A stretch of 64,000 bases of DNA from Neorhizobium galegae (GCF_021391675.1 NZ_CP090095.1:935501-999500); one strand, 5' to 3'. Shown: positions 37,444 to 47,754, numbered from the stretch's first letter. The notes: generated by a model not told the origin, from the letters alone. A program made the numbers and translations.

Positions 37444-39285
37444 TTAGCTCGCACGGCGCATTTTCTGTGCGGCACGGTTGAGGCTGCTCGAGCCGGTATT
37501 GTGGCCTGCACTGATGCGGAAGCTGCTGATCAGGCTCAGCAATTCATCCGTGTCGGCGGCAAGCGCTTCGGCCGAGGCGGTGGTTTCTTCGGCCATCGCC
37601 GCATTGTGCTGGGTCGCCGCGTCGAGCTGGTTCAGCGAAGACGAGATCGAGCGCAGCGTCGTGTCCTGTTCGGAAGCCGAATGGGCGATCTTGCCGACGA
37701 TGTCGCTCGCCGCCTTCACCTGGTCGGAGATCCGCTTCAGGGCTTCGCCCGCCTCGCCGACGAGGCGCACGCCGTTCTGCACCTGGCCGGATGAGCGCGA
37801 GATCTGGTCCTTGATCTCCTTGGCGGCAGCGGCGGAGCGCTGGGCGAGTTCGCGGACTTCCTGGGCGACGACCGCGAAACCCTTGCCGGACTCCCCGGCG
37901 CGGGCGGCTTCGACGCCGGCATTGAGGGCAAGCAGGTTGGTCTGGAAGGCGATGTCGTCGATCACGCCGATGATCTTGGAGATCTCTTCCGACGAATGTT
38001 CGATGCCGCCCATCGCGTCGATCGCCTGGGCGACGATCTGGTCGGAGCGGTTGGCCTCGGCGCTGACGGAGGTGACGCGCTGGGCCGCTTCATGCGCGCC
38101 TTCTGCCGTCTGGCGAACGGCGACGGTGAGTTCGTCGAGAGCCGCGGACGTCTCCTCGAGATTGGCGGCCTGGCGTTCGGTGCGTTGCGACAACTCGCTC
38201 GAGGCGCGGCGGATTTCTTCCTTCGAACCGCCGATGTCGATGCCCTTGGTATTGACCTTGCTCATGGCCGCTTCGAGATGGGCGAGCGCTTCGTTGAAGT
38301 TGTGGCGGAGCGTCTCGTAACGCGGCCCGAGATCGCTGCAGCGGATCGTCAGGTCGCCCTGGGCGAGTGATTCCAGCGCCTCGCCGATGGTGGAGACCAC
38401 GCGAGTCTGCAGCGCGGCTTCCTGCTGCTGCATGTCGACGTTCTGCTGGCGCTCGCGGTCGAGCTCCGTCTTCTGTTTTTCCTCGCGATCGGCCATGGCA
38501 TGGCGTTCGCGGATCTTTTCCTGCAGCGCCTGGGTGGCTTGCGCCATCATGCCCACTTCGTTCGACATTTCCGTATGCGGGATCGTCGAGGTGACGTCTT
38601 CGTCGGCGACGGCCTGCAGGGCCGTGTGCACGGCGGCGAGCGGCCTGGTGATGTTGCGGATGACGATGAAGGCGACGCCGAGTGCAAACAGGAAGGCGAT
38701 GAAGCCGATGCCGACCACTTCCAGGATCGTGTTGTTGATCTTGGCGTCGAGGTCGTCGGTGTAAACGCCCGTGCCGACAATGATCTGCCAAGGCTCGAAG
38801 GCGCGGGAATAGGCGGCCTTTTCAAAGACCTTGTCAGCCGGCATGCCGGGCTTGTCCCAGAAATAGGTGGTGACGCCGCCGCCGGCACGGCCCTTGGCGA
38901 CCATCTCTTCGCGGAACAGGTTGCCCATCTTGTCCGGCTGACCCTTCTGGTTCACGCCGATCAGTTTGGAATTATAGTGGAACTGCGTCACCGTGTCGTA
39001 GTTCAGGCCGAAGATGTAGCCGGCCGGCTCGTATTTGATCCCTGCCACGGTTGCGTAAGCCAGTTTCTGCGCGTCCTCGCGCTTCAGCTCGCCCGACTTT
39101 TCCCGGTCGTAATAGGATTGCAGGATGGAAATGCCCGTTTCCACCTGGGTGCGCAGCATTTCGTAGCGCTCGGCATAGATGGAGGCGATCGACGTGCGGA
39201 TCTGATAGTAGGTGACGGCGGTAAAAGCCACCATGAGCACTGCCACCATGGCCAATAACTGGTGGGAAATCTTGAGATTCTTCAT
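37444..39285 (-). CDS. Methyl-accepting chemotaxis protein (Cache-HAMP-MA), copy 2
   Basis: 613 residues with the same architecture as its downstream neighbour: helix 1 (LLAMVAVLMVAFTAVTYYQI), Cache domain with GYIFGLNYDTVTQFHYNSKL, helix 2, HAMP, coiled coil and MA hairpin. The MA half differs from copy 1 at only a few residues and is also very similar at the DNA level, whereas the Cache domain differs widely (for example HYNSKLIGVNQKGQPD against [16 protein letters not shown]). The ligand is unknown. Start: ATG 39285; ATG 39297 is the alternative. Confidence 0.93.
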   Translation of the reverse strand: MKNLKISHQLLAMVAVLMVAFTAVTYYQIRTSIASIYAERYEMLRTQVETGISILQSYYDREKSGELKREDAQKLAYATVAGIKYEPAGYIFGLNYDTVTQFHYNSKLIGVNQKGQPDKMGNLFREEMVAKGRAGGGVTTYFWDKPGMPADKVFEKAAYSRAFEPWQIIVGTGVYTDDLDAKINNTILEVVGIGFIAFLFALGVAFIVIRNITRPLAAVHTALQAVADEDVTSTIPHTEMSNEVGMMAQATQALQEKIRERHAMADREEKQKTELDRERQQNVDMQQQEAALQTRVVSTIGEALESLAQGDLTIRCSDLGPRYETLRHNFNEALAHLEAAMSKVNTKGIDIGGSKEEIRRASSELSQRTERQAANLEETSAALDELTVAVRQTAEGAHEAAQRVTSVSAEANRSDQIVAQAIDAMGGIEHSSEEISKIIGVIDDIAFQTNLLALNAGVEAARAGESGKGFAVVAQEVRELAQRSAAAAKEIKDQISRSSGQVQNGVRLVGEAGEALKRISDQVKAASDIVGKIAHSASEQDTTLRSISSSLNQLDAATQHNAAMAEETTASAEALAADTDELLSLISSFRISAGHNTGSSSLNRAAQKMRRAS

Positions 39286-39565
39286 GTCTCGACTCACTTT
39301 CAGGCAGCCGAACTCTCCCGGAGGAGCCGGAGCGGGGGGCGAAGTTTTGGGGGAGCGCGTCCTGCGCCGGTCACGTGCTTACATCGCACTATGACGGGAG
39401 AGTGATCTCGAACATTTGAATAAAAATTTAATTATCGGACCCTTGACAGCCCCAAACGCAAATATTTTGGGCAGGTGGGATTTGATGATGCGCAATTTGC
39501 GCGCATTCCGTGAAAGGGTGTTCCAGAAGCACTTTCTGCTATGTAAATATAATGATTTTCTAAAA

Positions 39566-40084
39566 TTAGAACCGGTTGGTGCGCAGTTCGAACATGTCGA
39601 GGGCCAGCGGCTTCGGCGCGAGCGAAGCTTCGGCAATTCCGACCGACGCCTCGCCGATTGTCTTCACGGCACTGGTCATGGCGTCGGTATCGATGCCGTC
39701 ATCCGGTGCCTCGGCGGCGACGATCTCCGTCTGGGTCGAGCCGTTGGTCGTCGGGTGAAGCTCGGCAATGGCCTTTTCCTCGGCCATCCATTTGGGCAGC
39801 TTGCTGACATGGATTACCGGCGAGCCGCCGAGCCAGGCTTCGGTGCGCGCCAGCTTCTTCTCACCGTTGATCTCGATGATTTCTGTCTTCTGGGTGCCTG
39901 TCGGCAGATCGGGAACCTTGTAGGCCGCCTCCTCGGATTTCGGGGCCACGGCGACCGGGCAGCTTGCGCAGTTCTTGGTGACGATACTGACGCCTGGCTG
40001 ATGCGTGCTGTTGATCACCGTGATCGACGACGCGAAAGCGGAACCGCTTGCAAACACCAGAGCTGTAGCCAGAACGAGACGCAT
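39566..40084 (-). CDS. Secreted HPE1-like domain protein
   Basis: 172 residues with a signal peptide (RLVLATALVFASGSAFA). The mature part has a CASC pair (KNCASCPVA), a PTGTQKTEIIEINGEKKLAR segment and TEAWLGGSPVIHVSKLP, then an acidic Ala/Thr-rich tail ending MFELRTNRF. From memory this matches the rhizobial family annotated 'plant virulence effector HPE1-like'. The name is inherited from a distant similarity, and an effector role is not established. It is monocistronic, next to purD. Confidence 0.65.
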   Translation of the reverse strand: MRLVLATALVFASGSAFASSITVINSTHQPGVSIVTKNCASCPVAVAPKSEEAAYKVPDLPTGTQKTEIIEINGEKKLARTEAWLGGSPVIHVSKLPKWMAEEKAIAELHPTTNGSTQTEIVAAEAPDDGIDTDAMTSAVKTIGEASVGIAEASLAPKPLALDMFELRTNRF

Positions 40085-40184
40085 GACCGGGAATCCTTCT
40101 TGAGGTCCCTAATATTTACTGCCGCTTCGTTTCTATCCCGTCTGGATAATCGGTAAATTTTGAATGAACTGGCGTTTCCGGCAC

Positions 40185-41456
40185 TCAGTTCTGTTCGCGC
40201 GCCACCGCCTGCCAGCCGATATCGCGGCGGCAGAAGCCGTTTTCCCATTGGACCTGGTCCAAGAGCTTGTAGGCGCGCGCCTGCGCATCCGCGACGGTTC
40301 CGGCGGTCGCCGTGACGTTCAGCACACGGCCGCCGGTTGCGACAAGTTTGCCGTCCTTGAGGGCCGTCCCGGCGTGGAAGATCTTCCCGCCGGCAGCATC
40401 CTCCGGCAGGTGGGCAATCGGGGTGCCCTTGTCGTAGACGCCGGGATATCCCTTGGAGGCCATCACCACGGTCAGCGCCACGTCGTCGCTCCACTCGGCG
40501 GAAACCTGGTCCAGCGTCTCGGTCGCTGCCGCATGGAGCAGATCGAGCAGGTCGCTCTTCAGCCGCATCATCAGCACCTGGCATTCGGGGTCGCCGAAGC
40601 GGACATTGTATTCGATCAGTTCCGGACCCTTGGCGGTGATCATCAGGCCCGCGAAGAACACGCCGGTAAAGGGATGCCCACTTTCGGCCATGCCGCGGAT
40701 CGTTGGCTCGATGATCTCCTTCATGGTGCGCGCGACCATGTCCGGCGTCATGACGGGAGCGGGCGAATAGGCGCCCATGCCGCCGGTATTGGGGCCGGTA
40801 TCGCCGTCGCCGACCCGCTTGTGGTCCTGGGCCGTCGCCAGCGCCAGCGCCGTCCTGCCGTCGGACAGGCAGAAGAAGCTCGCCTCCTCCCCGTCCAGAT
40901 AGGCTTCCACCACCACCTCGGCACCGGCCGACCCGAAGGCGCCGTCGAAACAGTCGTCGATTGCAGCAAGCGCCTCGTCGAGCACCATGGCGACGGTGAC
41001 GCCCTTGCCGGCGGCAAGCCCGTCTGCCTTCACGACGATCGGCGCGCCCTGTTCGCGCACATAGGCCTTGGCCTCGGCCGCATCGGTGAAGCGGCGATAG
41101 GCGCCGGTCGGGATATCGTAGCGGGCGCAGAGGTCCTTGGTGAAACCCTTCGAGCCTTCGAGCTGGGCGGCGGCTGCGGAAGGACCGAAGGTCGCAATGC
41201 CCTTGGCGCGGAGACGGTCCGCAAGTCCGGCCACGAGCGGCGCTTCCGGCCCGACGACGACGAGATCGATTGCGTTGTCGAGGCAGAAGGCCGCGACGGC
41301 GGCATGATCGTCGATGTCGAGCGATACGAGTTCGGCATGGTCGGCGATGCCGGGATTGCCGGGGGCGGCGTAGAGTTTGCCGAGTTTCGGAGACTGGGCG
41401 AGTTTCCAGGCGAGCGCGTGCTCGCGTCCACCCGAACCGATCAAGAGAACCTTCAT
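40185..41456 (-). CDS. purD: Phosphoribosylamine-glycine ligase (GAR synthetase)
   Basis: A 423-residue ATP-grasp enzyme catalysing the second step of de novo purine synthesis. Motifs: [20 protein letters not shown] at the N-terminus, [15 protein letters not shown], the ATP-grasp [25 protein letters not shown] and the metal-binding [12 protein letters not shown]. The conserved N-terminus fixes the start at 41456; the open frame extends 21 codons further upstream. A small ORF precedes it on the same strand after 146 bp. Confidence 0.96.
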   Translation of the reverse strand: MKVLLIGSGGREHALAWKLAQSPKLGKLYAAPGNPGIADHAELVSLDIDDHAAVAAFCLDNAIDLVVVGPEAPLVAGLADRLRAKGIATFGPSAAAAQLEGSKGFTKDLCARYDIPTGAYRRFTDAAEAKAYVREQGAPIVVKADGLAAGKGVTVAMVLDEALAAIDDCFDGAFGSAGAEVVVEAYLDGEEASFFCLSDGRTALALATAQDHKRVGDGDTGPNTGGMGAYSPAPVMTPDMVARTMKEIIEPTIRGMAESGHPFTGVFFAGLMITAKGPELIEYNVRFGDPECQVLMMRLKSDLLDLLHAAATETLDQVSAEWSDDVALTVVMASKGYPGVYDKGTPIAHLPEDAAGGKIFHAGTALKDGKLVATGGRVLNVTATAGTVADAQARAYKLLDQVQWENGFCRRDIGWQAVAREQN

Positions 41457-41602
41457 GTCCTGCCCTCGCCTGCGCTGAAAACCATGGCCTTGCGCGGCGG
41501 TTAAGGGGAGGGGAGGCAAAGGTCAAGGGCCAAGGCTTGGGTGGCCTCCCATCTTACGTCTATCATGGCGTTTTGACGGGAGGCCGTTGCGTTCGATAAA
41601 GG

Positions 41603-41812
41603 TCAGAATTCACCGCGCCGATTTTTGGCGCCACGTCGGATGTCCAGTGTCGTCTGGAAGATCACCCTGTTCCGGTAGGCGAGAAAAGGCACCGGTTCGT
41701 TCCGAAGGGACGCATCGTTCAGCTTCTGTTCGAGATAGGAAATGGCAGCCTCGAGCTCTTCATTGGCGACCGCCGTATCAAATGCCAGAATCCTGGCGGC
41801 GTTTTTGGGCAT
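41603..41812 (-). CDS. Conserved-looking small protein, unrecognised
   Basis: 69 residues from the ATG at 41812, which has GGAGA about six bases upstream (ATG 41824 is an alternative). Sequence: MPKNAARILAFDTAVANEEL, a helix with LEAAISYLEQKLND, then FLAYRNRVIFQTTLDIRRG. No family is recognised. It lies upstream of purD on the same strand and could share its transcript. Confidence 0.55.
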   Translation of the reverse strand: MPKNAARILAFDTAVANEELEAAISYLEQKLNDASLRNEPVPFLAYRNRVIFQTTLDIRRGAKNRRGEF

Positions 41813-42037
41813 TCGTCTCTCCATTCGGCCACATCATGCGGCGGATGGGTTTTAGTTGCCTCTCGCCGGAGGTGAGAGTGCGTTAATTCTTTTCCACAGG
41901 GCCTTGGTTAGCAATCGGTCACCCGGTGTTTCGTCCCGGCACGGTCCGGTTCAGCAAATTGTGGAACGGGCATTCGCTCCGTTGCCTTGCCACAAACTTC
42001 GACTATGGTCGCGCCTCCCATTTGAACGAGGACGCCC

Positions 42038-44335
42038 ATGGCCGCCGATCTCCGTTTCCTTGCCGCAGCGATTGCCGCGGAAATCAATGCCCGTCCCGAA
42101 CAGGCCGCCGCCGCGATCGGGCTGATCGACGACGGCGCCACCGTGCCGTTCATTGCGCGCTACCGCAAGGAAGTGACCGGCGGGCTGGACGATACGCAGC
42201 TCCGCAACCTGGCGGAACGGCTGGTCTATCTGCGCGAACTCGAAGCACGCCGCTCAACGATCGTCGATTCGATCAATTCGCAGGGCAAGATGACCGACGA
42301 GCTTGCCGCAAAGATCGGCAAGGCGACGACCAAGGCCGAGCTCGAAGATCTTTATCTCCCCTATAAGCCAAAGCGCCGCACCCGCGCCGAGATCGCCCGC
42401 GAACGCGGCCTCGGTCCGCTTGCCGAGGCGATCTGGGCCGACCGCAGCGCCGATCCGGCGAAACTGGCCGAGGCCTATATCAAGGACGAGGTCGCCGACG
42501 TGAAGGTGGCACTCGAAGGCGCCCGCGATATCGTCGCCGAGACGATCTCCGAAAATGCCGACCTGCTCGGCCGGCTGCGCCAGCATATGCGGGGCGGCGC
42601 GACGCTGAAGGCCAGGGTGGTCGACGGCAAGCAGGAGGCCGGTGCCAAGTTCTCGGACTATTTCGATCATTCCGAACGCTGGTCGACAGCACCCGGCCAT
42701 CGCGCGCTTGCCATGCTGCGCGGCTGGAACGAGGAATTCCTGACGCTGACGATCGAAGTGGACCAGGACGATCCGTCGCCGGTCAAGCCCGCCCAGCGGA
42801 TCATCGCTCTCGCTTTCGACATCCGGGATCGGGGTGCGGCCGATCGCTGGCTGATGGAAGCCGCCGGCTGGACCTGGCGCGTCAAGCTCTCGGTGTCGCT
42901 GTCGCTGGACCTGATGCGCGAACTGCGAGAGCGCGCCGAGGAGGAGGCGATCCACGTGTTCGCCCGCAACCTCAAGGATCTGCTGCTCGCCGCACCCGCC
43001 GGCTCCCGGCCCACGATGGGCCTCGATCCGGGCATCCGCACCGGCGTCAAGGTGGCGATCGTCGATGCCACCGGCAAGCTGCTGGAAACCACCACCGTTT
43101 ACCCGTTCCCGCCGAAGAACGACATCCGCGGCACCCAGGCCGAGCTCGCCTCGCTGATCCGCAAACACAATGTCGAGCTGATCGCCATCGGCAACGGCAC
43201 CGGCAGCCGCGAGACGGAAAAGCTGGTCGCCGACATGCTGTTGAACCTGCCCGGGCAGAAGCCCACCAAGGTCATCGTCTCGGAAGCAGGCGCCTCGGTT
43301 TATTCGGCGTCGGAAACCGCCGCTCTCGAATTCCCCGGCCTCGACGTGTCGCTGCGCGGCGCCGTCTCCATCGCCCGCCGCCTGCAGGATCCGCTGGCGG
43401 AACTGGTCAAGATCGAACCGAAATCGATCGGCGTCGGCCAATACCAGCACGATGTCGACCAGGGGAAACTCTCCCGCTCGCTGGATGCGGTGGTCGAAGA
43501 TGCGGTGAACGCGGTCGGCGTCGATTTGAACATGGCGTCCGCGCCGCTGCTCTCGCGCGTCTCCGGCCTCAGCCGCTCGATTGCCGAGGCGATCGTCGCC
43601 CATCGCGACCAGAACGGCGCGTTTTCGAGCCGCAAGGACCTGCTGAAGGTCGCCCGTCTCGGAAACCGTACCTTCGAACAGGCGGCAGGCTTCCTGCGCA
43701 TTCCGAACGGCAAGGAGCCGCTCGATTCGTCCGCCGTCCATCCGGAAGCCTATGGCGTCGCCAAGAAGATCGTCGCCGCCTGCGGCCGCGACCTGCGCTC
43801 GCTGATGGGCGACAGCGCAGCGCTCAAGGCACTCGACCCGAAGCGGTTCATCGACGAGACCTTCGGCCTGCCGACTGTCAAGGACATCATCGCCGAGCTG
43901 GAAAAGCCCGGCCGCGACCCGCGCCCGAGCTTCAAGACCGCCACCTTCGCCGAGGGCGTGGACGAGATCACCGACCTGAAACCGGGCATGATGCTCGAAG
44001 GCACGGTCACCAACGTGGCCGCCTTCGGCGCTTTCGTCGATATCGGCGTGCACCAGGACGGGCTGGTCCATGTCTCACAGCTCGCCGACCGCTTCATCAA
44101 GGACCCGCACGAGGTGGTGAAAGCCGGCGACGTGGTGAAGGTCCGTGTCGTCGAGGTCGATGTGAAGCGCAAGAGGATAGCGCTGACCATGCGCAAGGAC
44201 GGCGGCGAGGCGGCACCCGCTCCGCGCGGCGACCGCGACGTCCGGCCGGTTAACCCGAAAATGATGAAAACTGAAAAACCTTCATCTCAGGGCGCTTTCG
44301 GCGCGGCACTCGCGGAAGCTTTAAAACGCAAGTAA
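42038..44335 (+). CDS. tex: Tex-family RNA-binding transcription accessory protein
   Basis: 765 residues with the full Tex layout: N-terminal helical domain, YqgF-like RNase H fold ([20 protein letters not shown], about 327-450), a double helix-hairpin-helix region ([23 protein letters not shown]-like loops; about 490-560), and a C-terminal S1 RNA-binding domain ([34 protein letters not shown]; about 650-720). Tex binds nucleic acids and affects transcription and stress survival. It is monocistronic with a clear terminator. Confidence 0.95.
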   Translation: MAADLRFLAAAIAAEINARPEQAAAAIGLIDDGATVPFIARYRKEVTGGLDDTQLRNLAERLVYLRELEARRSTIVDSINSQGKMTDELAAKIGKATTKAELEDLYLPYKPKRRTRAEIARERGLGPLAEAIWADRSADPAKLAEAYIKDEVADVKVALEGARDIVAETISENADLLGRLRQHMRGGATLKARVVDGKQEAGAKFSDYFDHSERWSTAPGHRALAMLRGWNEEFLTLTIEVDQDDPSPVKPAQRIIALAFDIRDRGAADRWLMEAAGWTWRVKLSVSLSLDLMRELRERAEEEAIHVFARNLKDLLLAAPAGSRPTMGLDPGIRTGVKVAIVDATGKLLETTTVYPFPPKNDIRGTQAELASLIRKHNVELIAIGNGTGSRETEKLVADMLLNLPGQKPTKVIVSEAGASVYSASETAALEFPGLDVSLRGAVSIARRLQDPLAELVKIEPKSIGVGQYQHDVDQGKLSRSLDAVVEDAVNAVGVDLNMASAPLLSRVSGLSRSIAEAIVAHRDQNGAFSSRKDLLKVARLGNRTFEQAAGFLRIPNGKEPLDSSAVHPEAYGVAKKIVAACGRDLRSLMGDSAALKALDPKRFIDETFGLPTVKDIIAELEKPGRDPRPSFKTATFAEGVDEITDLKPGMMLEGTVTNVAAFGAFVDIGVHQDGLVHVSQLADRFIKDPHEVVKAGDVVKVRVVEVDVKRKRIALTMRKDGGEAAPAPRGDRDVRPVNPKMMKTEKPSSQGAFGAALAEALKRK

Positions 44336-44374
44336 TTTTCACGGGCTTCCGGAAAATCTCAATCACAGCGTGCG

Positions 44375-44410
44375 GGCCGTCAGCCAAGGGTTTGACGGCC
44401 TGTTTTTTTA
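44375..44410 (+). terminator. Rho-independent terminator of tex
   Basis: GGCCGTCA (44375-44382) and TGACGGCC (44393-44400) followed by TGTTTTTTTA. It is 40 bp after the tex stop. Confidence 0.9.
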
Positions 44411-44505
44411 TGTCATTTTCATGGCCGCAATGTGCTTGAAAGTCGCACAGAAACGCCTAGATTTTGGATTAGTAAGGTATCCTTAGTATTATTGGAGGTG
44501 GGTCC

Positions 44506-45762
44506 GTGGCCTCGTCCCTTCACAATCTTCTCAGCAAAATCATCAAGACGGGAACTTTGATCGTACGCGCTTCGGGCGGCGAGCAGCGTTATGGCGGCGG
44601 CGGTGGGCGGTCCGTTTCGATACGGTTTACCGACGAAGCCGCCGAACGCGAACTGGTGGCGGATCCTCCCTTGAAGCTCGGCGAGCTTTACATGGATGGC
44701 CGTCTCGTCATCGATGACGGCGACATCTACGAGTTCCTGGCGCTTATCAAGGACAATACCCTCAGCGAAGGCCTGACCTTCGGGATGATCTGGCGCGGTA
44801 TCGCCCGCGTGCTGGTTTCCCAGTTCCGCAATCGCGTGCCGATCAACCACAATCGGCGCAACGTCGCCCATCACTACGATCTCAACGAAAAGCTGTTCTC
44901 GCTCTTCCTCGACGAGGACTGGCAATATTCCTGTGCGTATTTCAATCCGCCGGGCATTTCGCTCGACGAGGCCCAGATCGCCAAGAAGCGCCATATCGTC
45001 GCCAAGTTGCTTGCCGAGCCCGGCCAGAAAGCGCTGGAAATCGGCTCCGGCTGGGGCGGCATGGCCATGTATCTGTCGGAATCCTCTGGCGTCGATGTGA
45101 CCGGCATCACGCTCTCGACCGCGCAGCTCAAGATTTCGAACCAACGCGCCGCCAAGCGCGGGCTTGCCAACAGCGTCCGCTTCGAACTGCAGGACTACTA
45201 TTACCTGCCGCCGGACAAGCGCTACGACCGCATCGTTTCCGTCGGCATGTTCGAGCATGTCGGCCGGTTGAATTACCCCAAGTTCTTCAACAAGGTGAAC
45301 GACGTTCTCGCCGATGACGGCGTGATGGTCCTGCATTCGATCGGCCAGCCCTATCCGGCCCTCGTCAACAATCCCTGGATCGAGAAATACATCTTCCCGG
45401 GCGGCTATATCCCGGCAATCTCGGAAGTGATGCCGTCGATCGAGCAGGCGGGCCTGCTCGTCTCCGACATCGAAATCCTGCCGATGCACTATGCCCATAC
45501 GCTGCGCCACTGGCGCGAGCGGTTCATAGCCAACAAGGACAAGGCGGCGGCGCTTTACGACGATCGTTTCGTGCGGATGTGGGAGTTCTACCTGGCCGGT
45601 TCGGAAATGGCCTTCACCCACGAAAGCTTCTTCATCTTCCAGATGCAGATCGTCAAGAAACGTACGGCCGTTCCGGACAACCGCGACTACATCTACGAGC
45701 GCGAGGCGGAGCTCAAGGCCTTCGAACAGAGCCGCATCCCGCTCGACAAGGTCGCCGTTTGA
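44506..45762 (+). CDS. cfa: Cyclopropane-fatty-acyl-phospholipid synthase
   Basis: 418 residues. The SAM-binding motif is ALEIGSGWGGMAMYLSESSG and the downstream VDVTGITLSTAQL and RIVSVGMFEHVG are diagnostic of the Cfa/CMAS family, which methylenates unsaturated acyl chains in membrane phospholipids. HHYDLNEKLFSLFLDEDWQY is the substrate-domain signature. The start is GTG 44506 behind GGAGGTGGG. A small dyad TAAGG-TAT-CCTTA (44473-44485) lies in the promoter region. A strong terminator follows. Confidence 0.93.
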   Translation: MASSLHNLLSKIIKTGTLIVRASGGEQRYGGGGGRSVSIRFTDEAAERELVADPPLKLGELYMDGRLVIDDGDIYEFLALIKDNTLSEGLTFGMIWRGIARVLVSQFRNRVPINHNRRNVAHHYDLNEKLFSLFLDEDWQYSCAYFNPPGISLDEAQIAKKRHIVAKLLAEPGQKALEIGSGWGGMAMYLSESSGVDVTGITLSTAQLKISNQRAAKRGLANSVRFELQDYYYLPPDKRYDRIVSVGMFEHVGRLNYPKFFNKVNDVLADDGVMVLHSIGQPYPALVNNPWIEKYIFPGGYIPAISEVMPSIEQAGLLVSDIEILPMHYAHTLRHWRERFIANKDKAAALYDDRFVRMWEFYLAGSEMAFTHESFFIFQMQIVKKRTAVPDNRDYIYEREAELKAFEQSRIPLDKVAV

Positions 45763-45804
45763 ACTTCCGCTTGGTTAACAGGCTGGCAACGGAAATGCGA
45801 TAAT

Positions 45805-45842
45805 AGAACAGAAATCCCCATTGGGGTCTCTGTTCTGTTTTG
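45805..45842 (+). terminator. Rho-independent terminator of cfa
   Basis: AGAACAGA (45805-45812) and TCTGTTCT (45829-45836), an inner CCCC/GGGG stem, then GTTTT. It is 42 bp after the cfa stop and about 20 bp before the next start. Confidence 0.88.
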
Positions 45843-45862
45843 CGTTTTCAGGATCCATTGCC

Positions 45863-46672
45863 ATGTCCCTGCCTCTTCGGGCTGCCCTTTTCATTTCCGC
45901 CTTTTCGATCGTTTCTCCCGGCAGCGCCGGGGCCCAGGAAGGCTTCTGGTCAGGCGACTGGTACCTGACGCTCGGCGGCGCCGGTTTCGTCGCGCCGAAA
46001 TTCGAGGGCGACAACGGCCGCAGCCTGCAGTTCTCGCCGATCATCTCGCTCGGCCGCCAGAACAGCAAGCAGGCACGTTTCTCATCCCGCAACGACAGCA
46101 TCTCCTTCGCGCTGATCGACCAGGGTTCGATCCGCGCCGGCGTGGCGGCCAAGCTGATCATGCCGCGCGACGGCGATACCTCCGACGACCTGAAGGGCCT
46201 GAAGGAGGTCAAGCTCGGTGGCGAACTCGGCGGCTTCGTCGATATCTATCCGACCGATTGGATCCGCGCCCGGGCCGAAATCCGCCAGGGCATCCGCAGC
46301 CACGACGGCGTCGTCGCCGATGTCTCGGTCGATGCTTTCACCGATCTTCAGCCGGATCTCAGGCTTTCCGGCGGTCCGCGGGCGACCTGGGCAAGCAACG
46401 GCTACAACGACGCCTACTACAAGGTCACCCCGAGCGAGTCCGCAGCGTCGGGCCTCTCCGCCTACGACCCGGGCAGCGGCCTGCATTCGGTGGGCGTCGG
46501 TGCGGCGCTGACCTGGAAGGCGACCGAACAGCTCGAGCTCACCTCGTTCGCCGAATACAAGCGGCTGACGGGCGATGTCGCCGACAGCAGCCTGGTGCGC
46601 GAGCGGGGCTCAAAAAACCAGCTGATGTTCGGCGTTTCGGCAAGCTACAAATTCGGCTTCTCGCTTCCCTAA
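45863..46672 (+). CDS. MipA/OmpV family outer-membrane protein
   Basis: 269 residues: signal peptide (MSLPLRAALFISAFSIVSPG, cleavage near SAGA-Q), then alternating beta-strand-like segments. MipA/OmpV hallmarks are GGAGFVAPKFEGDNG near the N-terminus and the C-terminal MFGVSASYKFGF, ending with aromatic-rich strands as expected for a beta barrel. MipA is a scaffold for murein enzymes in E. coli, but most members are simply porin-like. The ATG at 45863 follows AGGA. Repeated hairpins lie after the stop. Confidence 0.82.
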   Translation: MSLPLRAALFISAFSIVSPGSAGAQEGFWSGDWYLTLGGAGFVAPKFEGDNGRSLQFSPIISLGRQNSKQARFSSRNDSISFALIDQGSIRAGVAAKLIMPRDGDTSDDLKGLKEVKLGGELGGFVDIYPTDWIRARAEIRQGIRSHDGVVADVSVDAFTDLQPDLRLSGGPRATWASNGYNDAYYKVTPSESAASGLSAYDPGSGLHSVGVGAALTWKATEQLELTSFAEYKRLTGDVADSSLVRERGSKNQLMFGVSASYKFGFSLP

Positions 46673-46715
46673 GGCGTGGCTCCTTCTACGCCGGGGGGCG
46701 TGGCTCTTCCACGCC
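46673..46715 (+). repeat. Two tandem near-identical hairpin units after the MipA/OmpV gene
   Basis: Unit 1 (46673-46692) GGCGTGGCTCCTTCTACGCC and unit 2 (46697-46715) GGCGTGGCTCTTCCACGCC. Each can fold back on itself (GGCGTGG/CCACGCC in unit 2). They begin immediately after the stop codon, so they may stabilise the mRNA end or act as a terminator, though no U-tract follows. Confidence 0.65.
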
Positions 46716-46771
46716 GTGAGGCGACAAAGCGCCGGCTTGACCGTAGCGTTCGGCCGGCGCTAGAACCGGCC

Positions 46772-47722
46772 ATGACGAACGCCGACGATTTCAGCGGCCG
46801 CGTGGCCGACGCTCCATCCGACAACTGGGTCTACCGCGTCCTGCCGCGGCCGGCCTGGCCCTACGCGCAGCTCGCAAGGTGGGACCGGCCGATCGGCTGG
46901 CAGTTGCTGATGTGGCCCTGTTTCTGGTCCGCGGCGCTGGCGGCGAACGCTGCTAGGGAAGAGGGCGCGTTTTCCCTCGGCCTCCTGCTTTTCCACCTCG
47001 CGCTGTTCTTCCTGGGGTCGGTCGCCATGCGCGGTGCCGGCTGCACCTATAACGATCTGGTCGACCACGACATCGACATGGAAGTGGCGCGCACCCGTTC
47101 GCGGCCGCTGCCCTCCGGCCGCGTATCCCGCTTCGAGGCCAAGGTCTTCATCGCCGTGCAGGCGCTGGTCGGTCTGCTCGTCCTCATCCAGTTCAACGCC
47201 TTCACCATCCTGCTCGGTATCCTGTCGCTGGCGGTGGTGGCGATCTATCCGTTCGCCAAGCGGTTTACCGACTGGCCGCAATTTTTCCTCGGCCTTGCCT
47301 TTTCCTGGGGCGCGCTGATGGGCTGGGCCGCAACGTTCGGTAGTCTCTCGCTTGCCGCCCTCTGGCTCTACCTTGCCGCCATTGCTTGGACGATCGGATA
47401 CGACACGATCTATGCCCATCAGGACAAGGAGGATGACGAGCTGATCGGGGTGCGCTCGACCGCGCGTCTGTTCGGCGACAATACCAAGCCCTGGCTGATC
47501 GGCCTTTACGGCCTGACGCTCGTCTTCCTGCTGCTCGCTTTCGGGTCGGCCGGCGTCGGTTTCCTTGCCTATCTCGGCCTTTTCGCCGCGGCGGTGATGT
47601 TCGGCTGGCAGGTTCTGGTCCTCGATATCGACAACGCCGACCAGTGCCTGAGGCTTTTCAAGTCCAATAACCGCGTCGGCGCGATCCTGTTTGCCGGCCT
47701 CCTGGTGTCGCTCGCCCTTTAA
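46772..47722 (+). CDS. ubiA: 4-hydroxybenzoate polyprenyltransferase
   Basis: 316 residues, multi-span membrane enzyme joining the polyprenyl tail to 4-hydroxybenzoate in ubiquinone synthesis. First Asp-rich motif: TYNDLVDHDIDMEVARTRSR; second: TIGYDTIYAHQDKEDD; about eight hydrophobic helices. The ATG at 46772 is the conserved family start region; the frame is open 32 codons upstream. It works downstream of the polyprenyl diphosphate synthase encoded at 21937-22953. Confidence 0.95.
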   Translation: MTNADDFSGRVADAPSDNWVYRVLPRPAWPYAQLARWDRPIGWQLLMWPCFWSAALAANAAREEGAFSLGLLLFHLALFFLGSVAMRGAGCTYNDLVDHDIDMEVARTRSRPLPSGRVSRFEAKVFIAVQALVGLLVLIQFNAFTILLGILSLAVVAIYPFAKRFTDWPQFFLGLAFSWGALMGWAATFGSLSLAALWLYLAAIAWTIGYDTIYAHQDKEDDELIGVRSTARLFGDNTKPWLIGLYGLTLVFLLLAFGSAGVGFLAYLGLFAAAVMFGWQVLVLDIDNADQCLRLFKSNNRVGAILFAGLLVSLAL

Positions 47723-47725
47723 TGG

Positions 47726-47754
47726 AAAAAGCCCGACCGCTTGAGGATCGGGCT
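47726..47754 (-). terminator. Terminator between ubiA and the DUF6101 gene
   Basis: AGCCCGA (47730-47736) and TCGGGCT (47748-47754), preceded by AAAAA on the plus strand, which is the U-tract for the minus-strand DUF6101 transcript. It may also slow transcription leaving ubiA. Confidence 0.7.
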
